26,579 bases of DNA from Thozetella sp. PMI_491 (lineage: Eukaryota; Ascomycota; Sordariomycetes; Chaetosphaeriales; Chaetosphaeriaceae), in contig MU270166.1 of the NCBI GenBank assembly GCA_021432635.1, positions 1 through 26,579 on the forward strand, given 5' to 3'. Position 1 is the stretch's first letter; every line of letters starts with the position of its first letter. Below, one piece after another: positions 11,024-20,292 of this stretch. Made by a program: the position numbers and the translations under genes. The notes below the pieces were generated by a model that did not search any database, was not told the DNA's origin, and saw only the letters and a program-made list of their open reading frames with translations.

Positions 11024-13749
11024 CTATCCAAGGCTTAGCGTCTCAACACGGCTCTTCAATGCCTCTACTAGAGCCGTCTCTCGGTCCAGTAGGGACATGA
11101 CCTGTGCAACCTTGGCCTTCTTCACCTCGCTCGGGATCCTAAGGCCGCTTCCTGGCGATGCTGGAGCGTCGTCCTTGGCGCCGTCCACGACCTGCTTCTT
11201 CTGCAGCTGCTCCGCCTGGGCGAAGAGCGTCTCTCTAAGTCGTTTCACCTCGTCAAGGCGCTTCCACGGCCCCTTGGCCGTGCCTCGTGGATCTGCACTG
11301 TGCCCTGAGACGCTCGCGTCCAGAGCCCGCACCTCCTCCATCCACGCCTTCTCCTTGTCACTGAGCTCACGGCTCGTGGCTCGGCCAAGCTTGCGCTTAA
11401 GGGCATCCATGCGCTTGGCGAGCGCCTCCTGCTTCTGCTGCGCAGCAAGGAGGCGGTTCTTGACCTGCTGGTCGGCCGACACGGGCTCTCCCTCCTCCGC
11501 ATCTTCGCCCGTGACACTTTCTATCCGTTGCTTTACCTCGTTCGCCTTCAAGATCTGTTCTCGCAGCTCGTACTGCAATGCCTCGCACTTGCGGAACAAC
11601 TCCGCGACCGCGCCGTTTAACTCGTGGACCTCGCTGCTCACCACCCGGTGGCCTTCCGTGAATGTCTCGAGGGTGGCAATCGAGAGCCGCACTTCCTGCG
11701 GCAGGAGCGGCTTCCGTCTGCTAGACTTCAGATGCTTATGCCAGTCGAACAATGCGCTCTCTCGGTCTAGCGCCCGAGATGGATGGAACAGCGGCCGCGG
11801 CTCCCAGAAGGTGAGAGGCTGGCGGGGCTCTGGTGCCTCAATGGCTGCCTGCGGCGTCGGCGAGGCTGATCGGACGGGCGAGAAGCGCTCCTCGGGCATG
11901 TCAAAGAACAATGCCACGGGATCTTGGTGGGTGGCTGACAGTACAAAGTAGCCCAGGTCGGGATCCCGCACTGCTGTGGCTGCGGCAAGCAGGCCCATGT
12001 CAGTGGGCTGCGTGTAAACCCTCTCCACAGCCGAGACGGGCCCCTTCACGAGAAGGTCCATCCGGAACTCTGCGCCAGCGTCGGACGCGCCCTGTAGCTC
12101 ACTCTCGAGGCGAAACACCCAGCCGGCCAGAGAGACGTGCGTAAGCCCAGCAGGGTGGGTGACGTAAAAAGCGTAACGGGAGGTGATGTCGTCGCTGAAC
12201 ATGGGCCACGCATCGGGTGTGAGTTCTGCGGGTTTCATCGTATCGAACGTTTGGAACGTAAGTAGGCACGGTTGCTCGTCATCCAGTGCAAATCGTCGGG
12301 TCTTGTTCCGTGGAGGTAACCACTGCGCCTCGACTCCGTCGAGGTCCAGAAGAAGCTTGACCTGTCCGCTGGTCGACAGCAGGCACACCACCGAGACCGA
12401 AAGTCCATCGCGCTCGTATTCGTCAACATAGACATCCTCATCTTCGCCGTTCATGAGGTCGCTCACGTTGAGCTTCTCTCCGATCACGTAAATGTCCCTA
12501 AGCTCGACCTCGTCGTCCTGCTCATCTTCTGGGTTTAACTCAAACTCAAAAGGCCCCTGTAGCTTGGGAATGATGCCGGGCCGCGAGGGCCGCTGGTATA
12601 CCTCGATAGGCGAGTCGCCTAGGGAGCTCTCAATGATCCTGGGCTCCTGGTTGTCTAGGTCTGAGAGCCACTCGAGCTGTTGCTGCGCCAGGAGCTTAGC
12701 CTGGGGCGACACATCAGGGTCGTCTTCGGTCGCCGCGACCTTGGCCACGATAGATACAGAGAGTGACGGGATCAGGGTAGGAGGTGGGGCCCATCGCTGG
12801 GGAAGCAGCGGGCAGAGGGCGTACGTGTCGCCGCCAGTCATGGCCACCCAGAGGGTCATACATGACCAACCACTCGAGCCCGGGCCCGGAAAGCACGCCG
12901 CAGCAACTTCCATGTCAAATTCATCGGGCGAAAAGCCCTTGTTCGTGGCCGTCGTGGCGCTGAAATCCTGGTCAAGCGAGGTGCCATCCGCCAGCCGCTT
13001 CAAGTCCACAGCCACGGTTGGAGCATCAAAGGTCCACCTGTCCGAGGTCGACAGCTCCCAGACACGGACCAGGGCGTCTTCAGTCACAGTCACCAGCGTA
13101 GACCCGTTAACTCCTAGTGGGTGCCATAACGCCGCCACGACGGCAGACCGCGAGGTTACATGCGTAGTAGGCCCCAGGGTCCAAAACTTTGGCTTGAACG
13201 GCGCTGTATCTCTGGCGCTGAGGTGGGAGGAGTCGGGAAGGATACAGATGTGAACAGTGTGCGAGGTTAGGACAGCAAGAAAGTCCTGTTGAGGGGACAT
13301 GACGAGCTGCCGAATGTCGTCCGCCACAGGAGTCTTGATGATCTATAGAGGGGGGGAGGGAGGGGCCGTTAGTTTTGAAGCTCAACCGCATCTGGTTAAG
13401 ATAGGAGTGTACATACTCGGTAGCCCTCGGCGGAACCTATGTTTCCGCCGGCCTCGTCGTCGTATACTTCAAATGAGCCATCGGTGTTCTCCCTCCGGAG
13501 CCGGCTGCCTACCGTCTTAGACTCCCAGTTCTCCTTGAGGATAGCCAGGTCGCCCCATCGTATCTGCCTACCGGCGGCCACGAAGACCTCGGTGCCACGC
13601 CGCGCGATCGTCCTCCGGGGGCCTGGCTTCTGCTTCTTCGCCAGGACCGAGTTGGGCGCCGTGTTTTCCTCACGCGCGAGGGCGAATAGTTTGTGGCCAG
13701 GCGCCGGGCTGTTCAGCCAGCCGGGCGCGAAGCTTTTGATCCGGGGCAT
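11024..13749 (-). CDS. NUP82: Nucleoporin Nup82
   Basis: Exons 13417-13749 and 11024-13342 join in phase 0 to 883 residues; the intron has donor GTATGT and acceptor CTATAG. Nup82 is the cytoplasmic-side pore scaffold that in yeast anchors Nup159 and Nsp1 for mRNA export. The N-terminus MPRIKSFAPGWLNSPAPGHK is typical of filamentous-fungal Nup82. The first half has WD/propeller-like strands, for example VVAALWHPLGVNGSTLVTVTED and VRVWELS. An acidic loop lies near the middle. The last ~230 residues (about 650-883) are heptad-rich coiled coil, including FRKCEALQYELREQILKANE, as expected for assembly with Nup159 and Nsp1. Length is near the family norm. Its start is 492 bases from that of CBP20, in divergent orientation. 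Confidence 0.88.
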
Positions 13750-14241
13750 AATGTCGACGACTCGTCAACTGGACATCAGGGCTCGGCGGCGGCGGCTTCG
13801 GGCAGGGGGTTGAAGGTTTTCAATTGGGTCGCGGGTGCGAGTCTGTTTGCTGTGCGAGAGAGCTGGCAAGGCGGCCAAAGTTTTTTGGAGGTTGTTGGCC
13901 TTGGTCGCGGGAGCCTTTGCAGGTTGCCCGGGCGTCTAGCGCGTCCGGAGCTGCAGCTTGCCCAAGGTATTGCCTCTCCAGCCTTGAACTTTTTAGCGCC
14001 GCCTTGTGGATCAGAGCGCCCAATTGCCCGGACCGACCCACATTTCGCTTCACCACATCTGCCGTGAAGTCAACCAAGCTTGTACAGCAGCTCTTTGTCG
14101 TCACCTTTCAGCTTTCGCAAGCTCGAGGGCTCACCACTCATCGAGTCACAAAGCGCTCCTAGTCGCCACCTTTCAGCAGCCCTGCAAAGCTCAGAGTTTC
14201 TTGGCGCTCTTGAGAGAGAATCCTCGTAGCAGCGGGTCACC
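13750..14241. promoter_or_regulatory. Divergent promoter region, NUP82 / CBP20
   Basis: The 492 bases between two start codons facing away from each other must hold both promoters. No clear TATA box is visible. I see no independent gene here; open frames are extensions of neighbouring shadow. Confidence 0.6.
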
Positions 14242-14952
14242 ATGCGGTCGACGGTTGAGCGCCTCGACAGGCCCAGTGCCTATTTCAACAGTCGTGTGAG
14301 TATTCTGCGCGATGCCCGCCCCAATGTTAGCTGAGGCCCAGATTCTGACATTGCAATTCATATAGAACAAGCGGAGGGGCCGCGACAATAGGGACAGAGA
14401 CCAGCGCGATGACGATGAAGACGGGGCTGGGCAGCCCCTGCCTGAGCCCGAAGACCCCCTCAAGGACGCGACCACGCTCTATGTGGGCAACTTGTGAGCC
14501 GCTAAATCCTCAACCCCCCTTGAGCCTAAAACGAAATCCATTCTAACCGCAGTTCCAGATCTTTCTTCACCACGGAGGAGCAGGTATATGAGCTCTTTGC
14601 CAAGTGCGGCGAGATCAAACGGCTGGTGATGGGCCTGGACCGCTTCACCAAGACGCCGTGCGGCTTCTGCTTCGTCGAGTACTACACGCATCAAGACGCG
14701 CTAGACTGCATGAAGTACATCGGTGGCACCAAGCTGGACGAACGTATCATTCGTACGGACTTAGACCCGGGCTTCGAGGAAGGCCGTCAGTACGGTCGTG
14801 GCAAGTCTGGCGGACAGGTGAGGGATGAGTACCGAGAAGACTACGACGAGGGACGGGGCGGCCACGGTCGCGCCCTCCAGTCTGAGCGGATGCGCGAGGT
14901 GGAGCGTTACGGCCAGCGGGATCCCGAGGAAGACTACGGCAGATTACGATAG
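14242..14952 (+). CDS. CBC2: Nuclear cap-binding complex small subunit, CBP20
   Basis: Exons 14242-14295, 14366-14493 and 14559-14952 give 191 residues. The protein binds the m7G cap of nuclear RNA with CBP80 and acts in splicing and export. It has one RRM: RNP2 is LYVGNL at 56-61 and RNP1 is GFCFVEY at 96-102. An N-terminal Tyr14 in PSAYFNSR matches the cap-stacking tyrosine of the human protein. After the RRM the signature [20 protein letters not shown] is intact. In intron 2 the CAG nearest the branch (ending 14552) would insert two residues; the next (ending 14558) gives the conserved [13 protein letters not shown], so the distal AG is used. The Trp of the human RTDWDAGF motif is Leu here, which I believe is normal in fungi. 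The C-terminal tail is charged and degenerate. Confidence 0.93.
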
Positions 14953-15323
14953 GACGGACAACATCTATTACCTTGAGATTCCCCAGAGCGTATTATGGTT
15001 TTCTATGCCCAGCAAGGGCCGCGTTCCGCCGGCTAGGCACCTGGCTGTAGCAGCTAGGCAAAGGGCCTTTCAAAATAGTGATGGCAGCTCGCATCAGGGC
15101 GAGGTGAAGAGGATGGGAGCTCCATGCAGCATCAAATACACAAACGCTGATGTGACACCACATAGCTCGCACTGCAAAAGCCGGATCGTCCAGCGAATCT
15201 TGAAGCCAGCATCGAAGCTGGATATTCCAGGTATTTTTTTTGCGTTGTACAGTTTCCCTGACGCCCCTAAATCCATCCAGTATGATACACGTAAAAGGGG
15301 CTGAGCAATGATGGTCAAAGGGC
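14953..15323. other. Convergent 3' spacer, CBP20 / MRPL31
   Basis: These 371 bases lie between two stop codons and should hold both 3' UTRs. There are weak open frames but nothing supportable as a gene. Confidence 0.6.
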
Positions 15324-15843
15324 TTAGTACCCAGGAGGATTGAGTCGTTGAGAAACTCTCGTCCACTTTGGAAGCTCTGTAGGCCTGGTTAGCAAAACCT
15401 CGTTTTTTTTTCCTGGTGGATGATGGGCATACTGTGAATGCTCTTCCTATATCTCTTCTCGTACCTGGCGAAGATGGTGTACTTGTCCTTGGGGAGCATT
15501 TCCTGCTCCGTAGGCATCTCGGCCTTCCATCGCTCCAGCGATTCCACCGTGTCGCCCTTCTTCGCCAGAGCCCGGTCGACTGTCGCCACTACGCTGTCGA
15601 CGGCGCGGAGTCGTTGCCTTTGCCGATACTTTTGGAATTTCGAGAGCCGCCACGGCGTCTTCCTGCGCGGGAGGTCAGTGTCTCTGGAGGACACGCGACG
15701 GCGTCCTGGGACGGGAGGCATGGGAAGTTGGGAATGGTGGGCGGCGAGGGCCCAACCTGTCAGTCAATGGGATTGGGGCAATTATGAACATACCATAGAA
15801 GACCACCGTTGAGCGGACTGGTGATCCTGAAGGCCCCAAACAT
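15324..15843 (-). CDS. MRPL31: Mitochondrial large-subunit ribosomal protein mL60 (MRPL31)
   Basis: Exons 15794-15843, 15433-15662 and 15324-15376 join to 110 residues. Exon 1 supplies the conserved start MFGAFRITSPLNGGLLW, which continues as KTPWRLSKFQKYRQRQRL in exon 2, and exon 3 supplies HKLPKWTRVSQRLNPPGY. This is a fungal-specific mitoribosome protein (yeast Mrpl31, 131 residues). Intron 1 (131 bases) runs GTATGT to CGCAG. Intron 2 (15377-15432, 56 bases) runs GTATGC to CTACAG with branch GCTAAC. Reading through intron 2 gives an open but non-conserved tail. A basic N-terminus is consistent with mitochondrial import. It is divergent from TRS20. Confidence 0.92.
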
Positions 15844-16081
15844 GGTTCACGGTTGCTTTGGAGCTCTGCAAGGTGGAAAGGTTTCTTCGCGCTACAAAAT
15901 CGTTCGCTCACTCGGCGAACATGCACTAGCGCCATGCGCAAAAGTGGGCCCCGCCAGCGTCGGATCGGGAGGGTGGCCTCTGCGCTGTGCAAACCACCAA
16001 GAAAGCTCGCCCACCATTCGAGCGTGCACGACGGCGATTCTGCGGGCGAGCACGGAAACCGCTCCCAACTCCCGCCGAACC
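15844..16081. promoter_or_regulatory. Divergent promoter region, MRPL31 / TRS20
   Basis: Only 238 bases separate the two start codons, so the two genes probably share a compact bidirectional promoter. No specific site was identified with confidence. Confidence 0.6.
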
Positions 16082-16674
16082 ATGTCGTATTACTTTGCAA
16101 TCATCGGGACCCAAGACAACCCGCTCTTTGAGTATGAGTTCGGCACCAGCAAGCAGGGAGGCGACGGCCAGGCCCGCTTCACCGAGCAGTCCCGGCCGCT
16201 GAACCAGTTCATCGTGCACAGCAGCCTGGACATTGTTGAGGAAGTACAGTGGACCAGCGGGCAGATGTACGTTCTCTCTCCCGCTTCTCCCCTCCATCTT
16301 AGGCGCCGTTCTCCAGGCAGATGGCCCATCCGTGTGAGATCCGAGTGCAGCTGCTGACGCCCTCCAGGTACATGAAGGTGATCGACCGGTTTTTCAACAA
16401 CTACATCTCCTGCTTCATGACCGGCGGTAACATTAAGTTCCTCCTTCTCCATCAACCTACAAACACCGTCTCCGCGACATCGACGCGCAACTCGACCTCG
16501 ATCGGTGCCAACCCGACCAGCCCTCAGACAGAGGAAGCTATCAAGAGCTTCTTCACCGAAGTCTACGAGAACTACGTCAAGACCATCATGAGCCCTTTCT
16601 ACAAGGTCAACATGGAAATCAAGAGCCCAGTATTCCGAGCGCGGGTCGCGGCTGCCGGGAGAAAATACCTATGA
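16082..16674 (+). CDS. TRS20: TRAPP complex subunit Trs20 (sedlin, TRAPPC2)
   Basis: Exons 16082-16266 and 16368-16674 give 163 residues. The intron (101 bases) runs GTACGT to CTCCAG with a CTGAC branch, and the join restores QMYMKVIDRFFN. Trs20 is a longin-fold core subunit of TRAPP complexes, which act as Rab exchange factors and vesicle tethers at the ER-Golgi interface. The start MSYYFAIIGTQDNPLFEYEF, the segment LNQFIVHSSLDIVEE and the C-terminal FFTEVYENYVKTIMSPFY are all typical. Yeast Trs20 has 175 residues and human sedlin 140, so this is complete. A Ser/Thr-rich loop (TNTVSATSTRNSTSIGANPT) is a fungal expansion between strands. Confidence 0.94.
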
Positions 16675-17154
16675 ACTACGACCAAGCGCCGGATCACATA
16701 TCACCTTGAGGCGGGATGAGGGCCAACGGAAGATACCCCAAACTTAGAAGACGACGATGGATTGATGTTTACGGCTAGAGGGAGCCAATTGCCCAAACCG
16801 GGCTAGTTGATAAATAACGCGTCACACGTCACAAGTTGTACATGGCATGATGTTTTGGTCATATCATCAATGTATTTGTATCGCCTCGCGGGTGCTCTAC
16901 CCTTGCCAGGCGCCCTTAGGTCATACCCTCGACCATCGCAGTGTGCTTCCCCCAACGCCGAAAATCAAATCATTCCAACCTCCATTCCCTTGACTCATAG
17001 TGCAAGGATGTGCACTGAAAAGACCCATACCAGCGTAATACCCGGGTGTGCCAGCAGCCCTTTAGACGTGCCAAATGCGCGCAAACCACGGACGGTGCCA
17101 ATATATTCACACAAAGCCAAGGTTGAATAGGGACGGTGAAGCGACGCGCGTCGC
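16675..17154. other. Convergent 3' spacer, TRS20 / histone H4
   Basis: These 480 bases lie between two stop codons. No gene is supported. The part next to H4 should be its 3' UTR. I did not find a clear metazoan-type histone stem-loop; fungal histone mRNAs are polyadenylated. Confidence 0.55.
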
Positions 17155-17619
<465 letters not shown>

Positions 17620-18100
17620 GATGAAAGTAGTTGTTTTGGGAGATGGAAATGGGTTGGGGTTGATGAAGTAGACGCGTGGAGGCGATGGTTATTGGTGTGG
17701 ATTGAGAGTGTAATGTGTTAGGAGGAAAGAGCCGGAGTGGGGGTGCAGATGTTCTTATAGCTGGCTGCGTTTGGCCTGCTGATTTTGGGCTGAGACTGAT
17801 TTGGTTTTCAAACTAAAGCGCTAAAAATCTGCCTATGAAAAATCGGGCGCAAAATGGTCGCCTTTTGCTCCCATTTTTAGCGCGGCGCGGCACCCATTTT
17901 CTTGCGTGCAGCTTTAAAATGCAAAACAGCTGACCCCACTGCGCCGATTTAATGGGATTTATGGCTGATTCTGGCGGGCCCCCATGTCGAGAAGCTCGGA
18001 CCACCGGCGCGATCTCTCCATCAACACAAACAACCACCCACCCGAGCAACGCGCTGGCGTGCTGGACTTTGCTCCTGCACGGCACAACTCAGCGTCGGGG
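17620..18100 (-). promoter_or_regulatory. Histone H4 upstream region with candidate sites
   Basis: Read towards H4, this holds an ACGCGT (MluI cell-cycle box-like) at 17672-17677, a CCAAT on the coding strand at 17691-17695, an E2F/MBF-like TTTTGCGCCC at 17845-17854 and an octamer-like ATGCAAAA at 17919-17926. Two exact inverted 11-mers, GCGCTAAAAAT at 17818-17828 and ATTTTTAGCGC at 17873-17883, flank the E2F-like site. S-phase control is known for histones; which of these sites matters is inference. Confidence 0.4.
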
Positions 18101-19295
18101 TGGGAGAGAGGGACGCCTTAGCTATATACCCGGCCATCCTTCTTGGTCGTCTCCCATCAATCACCTCTCCGCCAGCGACACATTCCGGCTCGACGCGAAG
18201 TCACCACGCCTTGTACCCAAGTACTTCGAAGCGCGTTCCAACTCAGCTAGCTACACTGGTCGGTCTGTCACCAGGTGAAGTCATCATGGATGCAGGCGTC
18301 ACAACACGCGTGGCATGCTTTTATTCTGTGCTTCATGAGGTATCTCGTGACGTCTATCCATCGATGGGTCTCCTAACCCATGAAGCTCTACCGGCACGGC
18401 AAAGGCACATATATGATGTCAAAATGTGAGAGTTATACATGGGGTACTTGAACAGATTCCTTTGTCATGCTTTGTAGGTTGTGACCTAGACTTGAAGGTA
18501 TCACGATGGGATACAATCTACTTGGAGGGCTATCCGAACCTCTAAGTAGAGCTTGGATCACCACTGGCTTGAAGTGTGATGGAGGGGGCCAAAAGATCCG
18601 TGGCATGTCTACATCCCTTACCTCGAGGCCACGCCGCGGCCCTCCTTTGTTGCTCTCACAGAGCCCGTGCCTAGACAGAAATTCAGGCTTCATGGCGGGT
18701 CTCGGAGCCTTCCTTGTCGTTCCATCACTGGGCGCCTTCTCCGTGCTTCTGCGAATCGATGGCATCTTCTAGGTAGTCTTGACGATACGCTGGCGGATCG
18801 ATCTTAGAGTCCCAGAGATAAAGTAGAAGGCTTGTCTATTCAGATATGAACGCCATATTATGCCGTAAGTTCATGGCCAAGCGCGAATGTTTGTCGGTCA
18901 GGGAGGGGCTATGCTTTTTCCTGAACAAAGAGATTCACGATAGCAATCTGGCACAGCTGAGGTGTCTCAACTTCTTTTTAGAAGAAAAGTCGGCCTAGCA
19001 AGAGAGCAAAGGCAACTGTGTTGCGGATGTTTTGAGAGTCTCCTTTGACTAAACAGAACAATGGATTCATGGGTAAAGAGACTACGCAAGAGCAAGGAAC
19101 AAAGAATAACTTAGGGATTCATCAATTATCAATCTGCCTCTCTATAAAACAAACAGTCATCTCTAGACGATAACGCCGCACCGGAAGGCTCAGTATGGCT
19201 TCAGTCCGCAGATTTATGCCCCCCCCCCCCCCCCCCCCCCCGACCTAAGAAAACTACAGCTAAGATCAAGTAAGAGATTGTGCCACACGTGCAGG
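18101..19295. other. Intergenic region, increasingly AT-rich, with poly-C tract
   Basis: About 1.2 kb with no supported gene. An open frame on each strand between 18433 and 18772 has no recognisable family and weak character. From about 18780 the base composition becomes visibly more AT-rich than in the flanking housekeeping genes, continuing to about 20280. A 23-base C tract lies at 19219-19241. Confidence 0.5.
19219..19241. repeat. Homopolymeric C tract, 23 bases
   Basis: Uninterrupted C from 19219 to 19241, ending 54 bases before the ATG of the cysteine-rich gene. It could lie in that gene's promoter or 5' UTR. Length in the assembly may be inexact. Confidence 0.9.
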
Positions 19296-19658
19296 ATGTC
19301 GTCTTTCTTCGGCCTGGGCAAGAAACTTGCCAAGGCAGCCTCTAAGAAAAGGAAAGAGCCTGAGGTAGCGCCTGCGGCTCGGGAGCCGAGTACTTGCAAG
19401 TGCTGCGGTGGCGTAGCTACCGAAGTACGAGGTTGTCTCGGCGAGTGTGCTCAGAGGTATTGCAACAATGCGAAGTGCAACAAATGTTCTGATCACTGCG
19501 AGGACCACTGCCAGAAGCTCTTCAGCCACGACCGAAACTCGTGTTTCCGCTGTATTCTTGAGGACACTCAGGCTGACCATGATAGGAAGGTCGAGGAAAT
19601 CAAGAGGAACGTAGACAAGTTCATGAGTGGCGGCCACGAGGACAACGCTGCGGAATGA
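19296..19658 (+). CDS. Small cysteine-rich protein, possibly zinc-binding
   Basis: A single-exon frame of 120 residues from ATG 19296. Upstream in-frame codons are non-ATG. The first 20 residues (MSSFFGLGKKLAKAASKKRK) are cationic and could form an amphipathic helix; there is no typical signal peptide. Residues 34-86 carry 12 Cys: 34, 36, 37, 47, 51, 56, 61, 64, 68, 72, 83 and 86, plus His 67, 71 and 78, several as C-x2-C, C-x3-C and H-x3-H spacings. That suggests two or three metal sites, perhaps RING- or B-box-like, but it matches no domain I can name. The tail is acidic and charged. It sits in an AT-rich island between H4 and the permease. It may be a lineage-specific gene; a disulfide-rich protein is less likely without a secretion signal. 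Confidence 0.6.
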   Translation: MSSFFGLGKKLAKAASKKRKEPEVAPAAREPSTCKCCGGVATEVRGCLGECAQRYCNNAKCNKCSDHCEDHCQKLFSHDRNSCFRCILEDTQADHDRKVEEIKRNVDKFMSGGHEDNAAE

Positions 19659-20292
19659 GCGCGACGAAATGCCAGCCCTAGAGTGAAAGGAATTATGCAT
19701 TGCTTTTTGCGATTTGAATACCCCCCAAGATGCGTAGCGGAGTATTAGCTTGATACTCTTTCATTAAAACGGGAGCAAGGAGCCCACATGAAATCATAGT
19801 TCAACAACATATCCACTTCTTATTTTATGCGGGAGACCTATTCCGGCGATGAGTATGCGTTAAGAAACAAGTGAGCTAGGCAGAGGCTGAGAATATAGCC
19901 CTCGCGATAGATTAAGTTTCTTTGCCTAATATCAATCACAAGTATAAACCAACCCTCCATGATGAATGTTACGTTACATGTTGCTGGATTACATGTTTGC
20001 AATGAATATTGGACTCAACCTAGTCCACACATCAAAGCAGAGTCTATGCCTTTTTACGATACGGTATTCGAATCTCACACATCAGGTTAGTTCGACTGGT
20101 CAGGCTTCAGTGGTTTGCTAAGATTATATTGAATCTGTTGCACTGTTACGCTGTTGCTTGAGTATAGGTGCGCGGGCTGGCGCAAGTATGTAGCGAGAGT
20201 GTTTATTTAGGTCGGCCTTGAGGGGCCTTAGGAGTAAAGAGCACATGAAATACAAGAAACTAGTCATCAATCCCGTGTTCCCCTACCAACCA
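19659..20292. other. AT-rich intergenic region
   Basis: About 630 bases with stops in all frames at short intervals and no supported gene. It lies between the 3' end of the cysteine-rich gene and the 3' end of the permease. Confidence 0.6.

Noticed and set aside
18433..18772. Overlapping open frames on both strands in the H4 upstream region
   Set aside because: Neither resembles a known protein, and open frames on both strands together suggest composition rather than coding.
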